Assembly: GCA_016928815.1 (NCBI GenBank)
Contig: JAFGJZ010000189.1
Span: forward strand, 1 to 40,427
Reading direction: 5' to 3'
From: Spirochaetota bacterium
GTDB lineage: Bacteria > Spirochaetota > UBA4802 > JAFGJZ01
DNA length: 40,427 nt
The notes beneath the pieces are model-generated. The model searched no databases and was not told the DNA's origin. It saw only the letters and a program-made list of their open reading frames with translations. The position numbers were made by a program, and so were the translations under genes. Positions 9,170 to 19,554 of the stretch are shown here, piece by piece; the first letter of the stretch is position 1, and every line of letters starts with the position of its first letter.

Positions 9170-11194
9170 TTATTTTTTTTCATCCGGATAAATCATGCGT
9201 TTCATTGCAAGATTTTCCATATATGAACGGAATTTATCCTGTTCCTCATTTGTAAAAGAATATTCATTAATGATTTTCTTCTGTGCTTCAGTCAGTCTCT
9301 CCTGGACTACAGCGCTTCGAAGTTTATATTCCGCAATAACCAGATTCGGAAAATTAATCCTGTCGGCAAAAACAGACATTCCGAGAAATGAATTAGGTAC
9401 ATCAATATTCATCATGTCCAGTAATGTCGGTGCAATATCAAGATTGGAACAGAATGTATCAACCTCCGTTCCCTCGTATGATTTGTTTCCGGGAAGCACC
9501 ATAAAGCATGTGATGAAATCATCCATCAGATTTTCAGAATTCAGTTTATTCTGCCTGGTTAGCGACTCTCTGCGAAGTTCAAGAAATTCATCTCCGCCGC
9601 CCATTGCATGATCGGCCACCACGATAATAACCGTATTGTTCTTTAAATCAGAATTCTTGTAATAATCCCATAATATTCCAAATGCCTGATCAGTCGAATA
9701 AAGTGTATTTAACAGAGCTTTCCCCTTTGCAGCCGGAGTTGTTACCTTGGGAACAAACGGCGGATGCAGATCAAGAGTTGATATCGACAGCAGAAACGGC
9801 TCTTTTATCTTTTTATTCTTTAACAGATCAACACTGAATCCGAAAACATCTTCATCCCAGTATCCCCAGTTTGCGGCATTATAATTATCAGTTCCGGAAT
9901 ATTTCAGCAGCTCCAGACTTTCCTGTGCATAAAATTTCGAATAATTCTGATTTTTTGTAAAAGCCGAACTCATTCCTACGAATGTTCCGCTGCCTCCCTG
10001 AACATGTACAGATGTATATCCATAATCTTTAAGTATGTCGCTTAGAAATGAAAATCTGCAGAAAATTGGAAGCCATGCCTTCTGAGTTTTGCTTCCGGTC
10101 TGAATTCCGTTTGATTTTGCAGGAACATAAAGACTTGATCCCAGCGTTGCAATCATGCCGCGAATTGTCGGAAAAATGGATTCATACATGTTTTTAAAGT
10201 AAATTCCCCTGGATATTGCTTCATGAAGATTCGGTGTAAGACCTGCGTAACCGAGCTCGTTCTCTTCCAAGTAAAATTGCGAAAGAGATTCCTCAAAAAT
10301 AATTATTACGTTTGTTTTTTCATTTAGAACCGGTTTTTTATCCGACTTGTTTTTTTTGTCGATATAAATACTTTCCCTCATTAATGGATAATCAGGATTA
10401 TAGGCACCCGGCTTAATGCCTGCTTTTTCAAGTTTGGCAATAACCGTTTCAGGAAGAGTTTCGACATTTTTTTTAGTTCCCTGAAAAAAATATTCGTAAA
10501 GCGAAACACTGAAATGATATACGGGAGAACCGAGGTAAAGCCTGCTTCCCTGATCAGTAATATTCTGCGGAATTCGCGAAGAAAAAAGTGCGAACAGTAT
10601 AATCGAAGCAGATAGAATTCCGGAAAAAACCAAATTAGTTTTTTTACCCGAATAACCTGGAACTGATGCTTCCCCATTTTTTATCTTTTCACAGTAATAT
10701 GAAAGTAAACCGGATAATTTTTTAAAAACAATCAGTGAAAATATAAATACAAGCATCAGAATGACTGAAACTTTGGTAAAAAGAAATGCCGTTCCATCGA
10801 CATAGAAAGCATGAAACCAGAATTCCGAATCAATATGCTGGTTATCATAGTAGATTGCACCCCAGTCAATCATCCTTATTATGCCGGTACATGCAAAAAG
10901 AAGCAGAAATATCCAGCCTGCTGTTTTCCGTATCCATGAAACTGATACGGAATAAAAAACAACAGACATAATCATTACGGTAATTATTGACGCAAGAATA
11001 TAAACACAGAACAATATCATGGTACCGGATATTATTTCACCGAAAATTACTCCGGCAGCAATAATAAAAAATGAAAGATTCCATGAAAACAGGTATATAA
11101 TGAGAAAAAGCAGCATTAATAAGGGTGAAGCAGGATAAAATTTCTCTTTTGTATTTTTTTTAAAATTTGAATATCTGGAAATAAATTTTTTCAT
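9170..11194 (-). CDS. LtaS-like sulfatase/phosphoglycerol transferase family membrane protein
   Basis: Multiple N-terminal TM segments, NVIIIFEES, FPTIRGM (candidate catalytic Thr), VVADHAMGGG. Confidence 0.82.
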   Translation of the reverse strand: MKKFISRYSNFKKNTKEKFYPASPLLMLLFLIIYLFSWNLSFFIIAAGVIFGEIISGTMILFCVYILASIITVMIMSVVFYSVSVSWIRKTAGWIFLLLFACTGIIRMIDWGAIYYDNQHIDSEFWFHAFYVDGTAFLFTKVSVILMLVFIFSLIVFKKLSGLLSYYCEKIKNGEASVPGYSGKKTNLVFSGILSASIILFALFSSRIPQNITDQGSRLYLGSPVYHFSVSLYEYFFQGTKKNVETLPETVIAKLEKAGIKPGAYNPDYPLMRESIYIDKKNKSDKKPVLNEKTNVIIIFEESLSQFYLEENELGYAGLTPNLHEAISRGIYFKNMYESIFPTIRGMIATLGSSLYVPAKSNGIQTGSKTQKAWLPIFCRFSFLSDILKDYGYTSVHVQGGSGTFVGMSSAFTKNQNYSKFYAQESLELLKYSGTDNYNAANWGYWDEDVFGFSVDLLKNKKIKEPFLLSISTLDLHPPFVPKVTTPAAKGKALLNTLYSTDQAFGILWDYYKNSDLKNNTVIIVVADHAMGGGDEFLELRRESLTRQNKLNSENLMDDFITCFMVLPGNKSYEGTEVDTFCSNLDIAPTLLDMMNIDVPNSFLGMSVFADRINFPNLVIAEYKLRSAVVQERLTEAQKKIINEYSFTNEEQDKFRSYMENLAMKRMIYPDEKK

Positions 11195-11288
11195 TTTAGA
11201 ATTACCTGTAAATAAATTTTTCTGCAGTATGTCAGATCATCCTGCTATATTTGACTTTTAATTCCTGGATGTCAAGAACAGAATGATT

Positions 11289-12533
11289 TCAATTCGCATG
11301 CCGGGCATAGTATAAAGGCATAAGAAAAAAGTAAACAAGAGAAACAACCGCTATTGCGTTCCCGATTCCCCACATATCCGCAATAAAACCTATTACCGGT
11401 GCCGTCAGCGCAGTAATAAGAGTAGTTACCTGTGATTCAGTAGATAAAGCTGTCGCAAGAATATCATTCTGCATTGAATCAGTAATATATGCCTCTCCCA
11501 GAGGTCTGCGTATGTTATGAATCAGATAAAGAAATATGAAAAAAATAATTGAAACGGAATTCAGACCCCCTGCATTTGAAAAACCGGCAGCCGCCCCGAG
11601 AAGAAGACCGGCCGCAAGAGTAACATTCATAGGCCTGAAGATATTCCTGAATTTTTCATGAAAATGTCCCGCACTTTTTGATGCGAATGATGTAAGTACA
11701 TTAAGAAGGAAAAACACGACTGCGATTATAACCGCACTTCTCTGCTTTTCATTTACCGCAAAAGCAAAAGGGATTGAAAGCGCGAAACTTTTCAGAACCG
11801 GCTGAAGATAATCCTTAACCGCATCAAAGTATCCGCTGTATGATGAAGAATTTATTATGGCTCTCAGCATGTTTTTATTTTTAAATGATTCAATAAACTC
11901 AATAATGACATTTTTAAAATTCACAAACACTTTCCCCGCCGAAAATTCCTTCAGATCGCCGTCAAGCTCCGCAGGATAGCTGAGCAGTAAAATAAGATCC
12001 AGCAGGTAGGGAATTATTGAAGCGAGAAAAACATACTTATATGATCCGCTGTAAAATACGATCGCTCCGGCAATCAATGCGGACAAGGCTGATCCCATCT
12101 GAGACCACGAACGTGTATTCCCGTAATAATAAACCTTCTGATCTTTCCAGTCCTTTATCTTCAGATATTCAAAAATCATCGCTTTATGCGTACCTGTTCT
12201 GAAAGCATCCCCGAAAGCCATGCAGACTGCAGCAAAGGCAAAAAGCAGAAATGTAGATGAAAAATAATATACCACAAATGCGCCGAGGTAGGACAGCATT
12301 GAATAAATCATCGTCCTTCTTCTTCCGATTGCATCGGCCATGATGCCCGTAGGTATTTCAAGAATATTGGTGGAAATTGACTGAATTGCGTAAAGGGTGC
12401 CGATCTGAAGAAAAGTAAAACCCTTTTCTACAAAAAACAGCAGCAGAAACGGTTCAAAAAAATTAAGATTTTTTAAAAAACCGTATAGGCAGAATTTATA
12501 GTACATAAAATCTTTTTTAAAGGAAGCAGGCAT
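11289..12533 (-). CDS. MFS transporter
   Basis: Polytopic; EIPTGIMADAIGRRRTM between TM2 and TM3. Confidence 0.82.
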   Translation of the reverse strand: MPASFKKDFMYYKFCLYGFLKNLNFFEPFLLLFFVEKGFTFLQIGTLYAIQSISTNILEIPTGIMADAIGRRRTMIYSMLSYLGAFVVYYFSSTFLLFAFAAVCMAFGDAFRTGTHKAMIFEYLKIKDWKDQKVYYYGNTRSWSQMGSALSALIAGAIVFYSGSYKYVFLASIIPYLLDLILLLSYPAELDGDLKEFSAGKVFVNFKNVIIEFIESFKNKNMLRAIINSSSYSGYFDAVKDYLQPVLKSFALSIPFAFAVNEKQRSAVIIAVVFFLLNVLTSFASKSAGHFHEKFRNIFRPMNVTLAAGLLLGAAAGFSNAGGLNSVSIIFFIFLYLIHNIRRPLGEAYITDSMQNDILATALSTESQVTTLITALTAPVIGFIADMWGIGNAIAVVSLVYFFLMPLYYARHAN

Positions 12534-12749
12534 AAAATCCCCGTATCAATATATTTATGCATATTTTATAAACAGTGCGCATTTTATCAAGGTAAAATTC
12601 AGATTTTAATTAATTCTGCATGTACGTTATTTTCATTTATCCTATGTAATTAATTGACAATTTCCGGATTATTGGTTAAATTATTGGAAACTTTTTACTG
12701 AATATTAAAAAGTATTATATGGTTAAATTCAGTTCCGGGATGATAAGAT

Positions 12750-13469
12750 ATGAAGAAATTGTACATAGTTTTCCTGCTGTTTATCCCTTTATCCATTAAT
12801 GCGGGAAAGAATTCATTGAAAGTAGCAACACCCGAATGGGTTAATCAGACCAACGGTAACGGAACAGGTCTCTATTTTGAAATTATCAAAGCTGTTTTTG
12901 AACCTGAAGGATTTACTGTTGAATACGCCATTGTTCCATGGCCGCGGGCTGAATACATGGTTAAAACAGGTGAAAGTGATGTAATGCCGGGAGATATAAA
13001 AACTGAAACAAATAACTTCATTTACCCTGACCAGATTTTTCTTAATGAAATAACCAGCACCATATTCAAAAAAAATAAAATACAATGGCTGGGTAAGTCA
13101 TCCTTACAGAACAGGAAATGCATATGGCTCACCGGCTACAACTATCAGAAAACGCTCGGTGAAAAAGTAACCTGGTTCGAAATAGACAACAGAGAGGCTG
13201 CCGTAAAAGCAATCCTTGCAGACCGCAGCGATTTTTACATTGATGCTAAAATTGATATCAGCTATTATTTTAGAAAACATCCGGAACAGAAAAATCTTTT
13301 TGAATTCAGGGACATATACTCTGTTGATATCTACCTTAAATTTTCCAATAACGCACGAGGAAAACATCTGTCGGATTTATATGACAAAAGAGTGAAAAAG
13401 CTGAAAAATGACAGGAAATTCAGGGAAATTTTCAAAAAATACAATTATGATTTTCCGGTTTATAAATAA
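12750..13469 (+). CDS. periplasmic substrate-binding protein (SBP_bac_3-like)
   Basis: Signal peptide; GLYFEIIKAVFEPEGFTVEYAIVPWPRAEYMVKTGESDVMPG pattern. Confidence 0.7.
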   Translation: MKKLYIVFLLFIPLSINAGKNSLKVATPEWVNQTNGNGTGLYFEIIKAVFEPEGFTVEYAIVPWPRAEYMVKTGESDVMPGDIKTETNNFIYPDQIFLNEITSTIFKKNKIQWLGKSSLQNRKCIWLTGYNYQKTLGEKVTWFEIDNREAAVKAILADRSDFYIDAKIDISYYFRKHPEQKNLFEFRDIYSVDIYLKFSNNARGKHLSDLYDKRVKKLKNDRKFREIFKKYNYDFPVYK

Positions 13470-13699
13470 TTCCGGCTTTAATGCAGACCCATATACTGAT
13501 GAATCATAGAGGCGTCAGGTATCTGGATGCAGAGGATTCATGATTTCTCTTTCATATTATTCCGGTTTAAGAATAAAACCCGACAGCAAATTAAAATAAT
13601 ACTTGAAAAAAAACATATCGGAATTATGCTAAACGGATTGCTTTCCGCATCAAATTAAACAATCCGCCATTCTTATCAAAAAACAAGGAGCATCATATT

Positions 13700-15571
13700 A
13701 TGTGGTTTTTTAAACAGCCCGAAGGACCTGTCAGGAAAGTTTATTTCGGCCTTCGAAGCAGAGCTCTCGGATTACTGACTCTTGTGATTATATTCATAAT
13801 TTCGGTTTTCACTCTTGTACTTTTCTTTTTCCAGACTTCCACCCTGAAAAAAGAAATGGAAATTAAAGCGGAAACCCTGACCAAGATTCTTCATAATCCT
13901 TCCGAATTCTATCTTGATAATGACATTGAAACTTCAAGTGAAGAACTGAAAATGAAACTTGATTTCATCAAAAAAGAAGCCGGCAGTTTTAAATCATATA
14001 ATGAAGACATCATTAAAATAATTCTGACTGATGAGAAAGGTAACGTAAAATTCAGTACGTTTAATTACGATTACAAAAGAAAAGACATCCCCTTTTATAT
14101 TAAAAAAGTTCTGGAACAGGATGAAGACACAATTCTCCATGAAAAATACAGGGATGCATATAACGATCAGGATAAAGGCGGAAAAGAATACCGGAACAAC
14201 TACGCGTTCACAATTCCAATTTTTCTTAAAACCGGAATTACAGTGGAAATACTTTCATCTTTCAATGAAAACTACATGAAATATCATGATTCAAAAACTT
14301 CCGAAAAGGAAAAAAAACAGATATATGCCCGATTATTCAGTAAATACAAATCACTGCTCGGCGAAGAATTTGATCCTGCCTACAGCGGCAAAACAGGCAC
14401 TCCGCAGGCAAAACAGGAGATTAAAAAAGCAGGCGACATTGATTTTCTGTTTATGAAACTTTTTTCCGAAATAATGAAAACACGGGAAAAAAGAATAAAC
14501 AGGGATAAAAGAAAATTGTGGACAGACTCATGGCTGATTAAAAAGAAACAGGAAAAATTAAATTATTACGAGAAGGACAGACCGTCTAATGCGAAAGACG
14601 TTCATGATGAAATCATTACGAATCTATCGGAATTCGCGGCTGCAGTTGAATCTACAAGAAGACTGGGCGCCATCGCAATTGTATTCAATGAAGACATGCG
14701 TAAAAAATACAGGTTTCAGAACATCGGCACCATATCAATTCTTGCACTGTGTGCAATAGGTTTCAGTATTCTGCTTTTTCTTTTCATGCTGAATTATACT
14801 ATCCGGAATCTCAAGCTTCTTGAAAACTGGGCGGTGTCGGTCAGTAATGGAAACCTTGAAACAAAAATTGAAATTGAAACAAATGATGAAATCGGAAGGC
14901 TTGGAGACGTATTCAATCACATGCTCGATGAAATCATTGTAAAATATAAACTTGAAAAATTCCTGTCTTCAAGCGCTGTTAATATGATAAGAAAAAATGC
15001 TGACAATACAATCTCACTCGGTGCGACATACAGAAAAAATCTTGCATTCATGTTCAGCGATGTCAGAGGTTTCACATCTTTCTCTGAAAAAAACGAACCT
15101 GAAAAGGTAATTGAGGTACTGAATTTCTATCTCGAACTGCAGTCGGAAATCATTCACAGAGCCAGGGGCGATATTAATGATTATGTCGGTGATGAAATCA
15201 TGGCGCATTTTTCAGATTCAAGAAAAAACGACACCGCAATACGTACTGCCGTGAAAATCATGACAGCCATCAAAGAAATCAACAGGGAACGCAGCCGGAA
15301 CAAACTCCCGGTATTTGAAGTCGGCATCGGTCTGCATTCCGGTGATGTAGTGGCCGGAAATGTAGGATCAAAACAGCGCATGGATTTTGCCTGCGTCGGT
15401 GATGCCGTTAACCTTACTTCCAGGCTTTGCCATGCTGCAGCTCCCGGAGAAATAATAGTATCGGAAGAAATGTTTAAAAAAGCTAAAGGAAAATACAAAC
15501 ACCAGAAAATGGAACCTCTTCAGCTGAAAGGTAAAACCGAAAAAATAAAAGCGGTTAAAATCCTGATTTAA
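13700..15571 (+). CDS. membrane class III adenylate/guanylate cyclase with HAMP domain
   Basis: Two TM segments, HAMP-like NDEIGRLGDVFNHMLDE, cyclase motifs FSDVRGFT, YVGDEIMAHF, VGDAVNLTSRL. Confidence 0.88.
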   Translation: MWFFKQPEGPVRKVYFGLRSRALGLLTLVIIFIISVFTLVLFFFQTSTLKKEMEIKAETLTKILHNPSEFYLDNDIETSSEELKMKLDFIKKEAGSFKSYNEDIIKIILTDEKGNVKFSTFNYDYKRKDIPFYIKKVLEQDEDTILHEKYRDAYNDQDKGGKEYRNNYAFTIPIFLKTGITVEILSSFNENYMKYHDSKTSEKEKKQIYARLFSKYKSLLGEEFDPAYSGKTGTPQAKQEIKKAGDIDFLFMKLFSEIMKTREKRINRDKRKLWTDSWLIKKKQEKLNYYEKDRPSNAKDVHDEIITNLSEFAAAVESTRRLGAIAIVFNEDMRKKYRFQNIGTISILALCAIGFSILLFLFMLNYTIRNLKLLENWAVSVSNGNLETKIEIETNDEIGRLGDVFNHMLDEIIVKYKLEKFLSSSAVNMIRKNADNTISLGATYRKNLAFMFSDVRGFTSFSEKNEPEKVIEVLNFYLELQSEIIHRARGDINDYVGDEIMAHFSDSRKNDTAIRTAVKIMTAIKEINRERSRNKLPVFEVGIGLHSGDVVAGNVGSKQRMDFACVGDAVNLTSRLCHAAAPGEIIVSEEMFKKAKGKYKHQKMEPLQLKGKTEKIKAVKILI

Positions 15572-15661
15572 TAAATACGGAGCGGAATATCAAAATGAAT
15601 ATTTTAGTTTCCGAAATAGGCTGCTTAAATTTTTCCTGACCGGACTTTGCATTACGGCATT

Positions 15662-16657
15662 TCAATATTCTATGCTGCTTAACAGATCGCAGCATTCGGC
15701 GATACTCAGCTCCTCAATTCCATCATTATTGAATTTCACGCCTTCATTGATAAGATATGCAAGTCTCTTTACTCCGCCGCTTGTGACATACTGCAGCGGA
15801 TTATTCTTGAAATTGAGTATTTTCTTTTCAAATTCCTGTTTACTCATTCCGGAAGATTCAAAAATTTTTCTCCCCAGCGGTGTATCAGAAAATCCGATAC
15901 TGTTCTTGTCTTCTGTGAAAACATAATCCTTCAGATCAAACATGGCTTCAATGTGATTATGTGAAATATGATATGTGCGGCGCACCTGATCAAACCATCT
16001 CATATTTACACGCTTGGCGGAATCGATAATTTTTATCACTCCGTTTGCACAGAAGTTTTCATAAATGGCACGGTTTAAAGTATTTAACTGCATCCCGGCA
16101 TCGTTCATCGCAATGGCAACAATCAGAATGTTTGTACTGTCGGAATAACGCCTGAGAATTGCGGGAATATCATAATCAACTATAAAAAAATCCCTGTACT
16201 TTTTAACCGTGTGACCGTACATTTCAAGAAAATCCTCATACGGAACCATAAGATCAAACAGTTCTTCTGAAGATAATCCTATCTCATCCTGATAATTTTT
16301 TACAGCTTCAAGAGATCCGATTATTTTTGCAGAATTAAAATCATGTTTGAACTTTTTCTCAAATGCCTCTATCATTTCAGGATAACCGCGCATTCCATAT
16401 TTTGCCTCTGCAGCAAATTGAAACTGACATGTATAATGTCCTATCACAACAGCCTTATGTTTCAACAGTACTCCGTTCAGATTCGCCATATAAACCGGAT
16501 TACCGTATTCCTTAACAGCCTGAATTATTACAGATTCATAATCAATTTTATTCGTTTCAGGACGGACTGCTATGACTGCAATTGACGAATTTACAGCCTT
16601 TTCAATATCATACGGCATCAGAATATCAAGTTCATGATCCATAAAATTCCGCTCCAC
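15662..16657 (-). CDS. conserved-looking hypothetical protein
   Basis: 331-aa ORF, no recognised domain; start may be the second Met. Confidence 0.6.
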   Translation of the reverse strand: MERNFMDHELDILMPYDIEKAVNSSIAVIAVRPETNKIDYESVIIQAVKEYGNPVYMANLNGVLLKHKAVVIGHYTCQFQFAAEAKYGMRGYPEMIEAFEKKFKHDFNSAKIIGSLEAVKNYQDEIGLSSEELFDLMVPYEDFLEMYGHTVKKYRDFFIVDYDIPAILRRYSDSTNILIVAIAMNDAGMQLNTLNRAIYENFCANGVIKIIDSAKRVNMRWFDQVRRTYHISHNHIEAMFDLKDYVFTEDKNSIGFSDTPLGRKIFESSGMSKQEFEKKILNFKNNPLQYVTSGGVKRLAYLINEGVKFNNDGIEELSIAECCDLLSSIEY

Positions 16658-16748
16658 TAAGGGGGATAATATTATTATATTACATGTTCCTTACTTGGCA
16701 AGAAATAAAATAAGGATGTAAATCCCTAACCTGCCTGATACGGAAATT

Positions 16749-17474
16749 CTATTTTATCAGTCTGTAAAAACTTTCCTCATCATACCTGTAGACATTCAGA
16801 TCAACAGGTCCTTCAATTCCGTCGACCATGCCCCTGCTGTTGTACTGCCAGAACGTCCAGTCAATTCCATCAGCATTTCCGGGTTCATAGAAAACATTTC
16901 TTATCCAGATTGAATATTCCGAATTGATCTTTATTGAAGACATGTAATAATCATAAAACTCATAAGTTACATATAACAGAGGTTTTTTTCTGAAATGAGC
17001 GTTCAGAACAGATATGTAATCATTCAGTTCTTTCTCAAATTCTTCGACCGAAGGACGGTAGGATGAATTACCTCCGAATTCAAGATCAATGACAGGAGGA
17101 AGACTGATATCTTTTTCATTTACAACCCTAATGAAATTTTCAGCCTGCATTTTACCGGAAGTTTTCAGCGAGAAAAAATGATATGCCCCTGCTGCTATTC
17201 CCAATTCAGATACATTCCTGACATACTCTTCGTATTTATGATCAGTAAAATCAGTTCCTTCAGTGGCTTTAATAAAAACAAATTTCAGATTATTTTTCTT
17301 TAACTCCGTCCAGTCAATGTTCTTCTGATGATGCGATATGTCTATTCCTTTAACCGGATATTTTTTTCCGGAAGGATGATTCATGCTAATTAAACCTTTA
17401 TTAATTAAAAAAACCAGCACTGCAAAAACCAGCAGAACTGCGGACAGTGACAACAAAATTTTCCTGATTTTCAT
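16749..17474 (-). CDS. glycoside hydrolase family 25 (lysozyme-like), membrane-anchored
   Basis: KGIDISHHQKNIDWTELKKNNLKFVFIKATEG, PPVIDLE; N-terminal hydrophobic anchor. Start taken at the internal Met (ORF extends to 17492). Confidence 0.85.
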   Translation of the reverse strand: MKIRKILLSLSAVLLVFAVLVFLINKGLISMNHPSGKKYPVKGIDISHHQKNIDWTELKKNNLKFVFIKATEGTDFTDHKYEEYVRNVSELGIAAGAYHFFSLKTSGKMQAENFIRVVNEKDISLPPVIDLEFGGNSSYRPSVEEFEKELNDYISVLNAHFRKKPLLYVTYEFYDYYMSSIKINSEYSIWIRNVFYEPGNADGIDWTFWQYNSRGMVDGIEGPVDLNVYRYDEESFYRLIK

Positions 17475-17476
17475 AT

Positions 17477-19285
17477 TCAGAAATAATACCATATTGATCT
17501 GTATTCATTCGGATTTTCACCGTCAGAAGCAAGTCTTTTAAGGTAATCGTAAATTGATACATCCGTATATATGTAATCATTAATCAGAGTGACTTTCGAT
17601 TCCCAGGAATAAAATCTATAGACACGTTCTCCGGTGCGAAGAATGGAAATCAGTTCATGATCCTGCCATGCCCGGAGATGGGATTTCCCGAGCTTAGGAA
17701 CATTAAAAACAGGTTCATCCGTTCTGACAAGTCCCGGAAGAAATCTTGCTTCTTCTTTTCTCTCCTGTTCAATTCTTGATATTGGAACCCGGAAATCCAT
17801 AGTTTCCGATTTACCTTTTGTAATAAAGGTATAATACGGATCAACACCTGAAACCTTCAATCCTCTGCGCAAAGCAGACGTCTCATATTTAAAGCTGTTA
17901 TAATACGTAAACACCTGCTGATTATAAACGCTTATGCCGGCGTTTCTGAATCTTTTTACGGCTTCTACCGCATCTGAAGTAATTTCGGAAATATGTTCAA
18001 AATGTGTCATGATGCATATTTCGCGCCTGCCCAGGTCATGATATTTTTTGATAATACTTATTAAATCTTCAGTAATCCGGAACGGCAGAGTTACCGGAGT
18101 TCTTGTCCCTATACGTATTCTTTCAATATGCCTTATTCCGGATAATTCATTAAGCAGAAAATCAATATAACCGTCATCAAGAATCAGCGGATCGCCGCCT
18201 GTTACCAGAACTTCCGAAATGCTCTTATTTTTCCTTATCCAGTCCAGCGCCTTTTTTATCCTGGTTCTGCTGACGTGTTTTTCCGAAATGGGCTTTATTT
18301 CCCAGTTGCGCTGACAGTACACGCATATCTGCGGGCACACATCAACCGGTTTTATTATCAGTATTTTAGGATAGCGTCTGGTTATGGCATCTATCGGACT
18401 GGTGGATCTTTCTCCCATAAAATCCATGTCAACGTGAAGTTTTTTATTTTCACTGACCTTTTCACAGTATGTCTCACTCGGAAGAACCTGCGCCCGTACA
18501 GCTCTGTCATCCTTCTGCCGCTTATTTTCATTAAAAAGGGAAAGGTAATATGGAGTAATTTCAAAAGGAACACCGGTTTTCAGTGCTGAATTGATTCCGT
18601 CCAGCTCATCTTTTTCCAGTTTTACAAGATCTGCAAGTGTACCGGCATCTCTGATAATATGCTTCAGATGCCATCTGTAATCATTCCAGTCACTGACATC
18701 AGACTTGAAATATTTTAAGATTTTATTTTTCATTAATTTATGTTTTTTAACAGCCTCGGGATCGGTTCCCTTTCTGTACTTCAACATGAATGAATCAATT
18801 TTTCTCGAATAGGAATCAAGTTTCTTTGAGCGCAGAATTGAGGCAATTTTATTATCAGCGGGCAATAAAAAAATATCATGATATAAACCTGATTTACCGT
18901 TTATTCCCCTGAAAAGCATAATAAACTCCATCAGAAAACCGCATGATACGTCTTTAAGTGCCTCCTCTCCGAAGATGGCGATGTTATAAAGTTTTTTCAG
19001 CGATGAAAATCCGCAGATCATTTCATTCTCGGTTCTTAAGACATTGCGGAGTACACGGATGCATTCCTTTGCATTATTTCTTTCAATTATATGAAGATCC
19101 TTGTAATGGGTTTTAGAATTAGTATTGAAATAGCGCCTTTCAAGGGCATTAAGATAATTGAAAAAATTTTCTCTGGCCTCATCGATTGAATTTGAAATCT
19201 GAAAAAGCCTGTAAATTTCTGTATCTGCTTTCCATAGATATTCTGACAGTTTTAATGCGGATAAAGATAATAGTTTTCTGTCCAT
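17477..19285 (-). CDS. KamA-family radical SAM protein (lysine 2,3-aminomutase-like) with long N-terminal extension
   Basis: CPQICVYCQR (CxxxCxxC radical SAM motif), EVLVTGGDPL; about 300-aa N-terminal region. Confidence 0.82.
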   Translation of the reverse strand: MDRKLLSLSALKLSEYLWKADTEIYRLFQISNSIDEARENFFNYLNALERRYFNTNSKTHYKDLHIIERNNAKECIRVLRNVLRTENEMICGFSSLKKLYNIAIFGEEALKDVSCGFLMEFIMLFRGINGKSGLYHDIFLLPADNKIASILRSKKLDSYSRKIDSFMLKYRKGTDPEAVKKHKLMKNKILKYFKSDVSDWNDYRWHLKHIIRDAGTLADLVKLEKDELDGINSALKTGVPFEITPYYLSLFNENKRQKDDRAVRAQVLPSETYCEKVSENKKLHVDMDFMGERSTSPIDAITRRYPKILIIKPVDVCPQICVYCQRNWEIKPISEKHVSRTRIKKALDWIRKNKSISEVLVTGGDPLILDDGYIDFLLNELSGIRHIERIRIGTRTPVTLPFRITEDLISIIKKYHDLGRREICIMTHFEHISEITSDAVEAVKRFRNAGISVYNQQVFTYYNSFKYETSALRRGLKVSGVDPYYTFITKGKSETMDFRVPISRIEQERKEEARFLPGLVRTDEPVFNVPKLGKSHLRAWQDHELISILRTGERVYRFYSWESKVTLINDYIYTDVSIYDYLKRLASDGENPNEYRSIWYYF

Positions 19286-19554
19286 GCCGCCTCATTTTAA
19301 ATTTTGATACATGCTGAAATACTTCAGCTCTGATGACTGATAAATTCAATTCTCCGGTTACACGCAGGCAAGTTACGCATTATAAATGAGATAATTAACA
19401 CTGAATTAAATGAAAACATCAGTCATGTCAGTATTTTTCCTGACCAGTCAGCCGGCATAAAGTGATATTTTCCATAATAATTGTTTAATGATTTTATTAT
19501 GCAGATAAGTTAAAACAGATCAATAACTTTTTTTGAATTATCCGCTGAAAAAAT

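Noticed and set aside
13505-13540. GGCGTCAGGTATCTGGATGCAGAGG resembles reverse-complemented units of the GCCTG arrays
   Set aside because: Only two weak partial units and no clear period; similarity may be chance.
13634-13666. CGGATTG...CAATCCG inverted repeat upstream of the cyclase gene
   Set aside because: 7-bp arms with a 19-nt loop are common by chance in a 40-kb window; no U-run or promoter relation.
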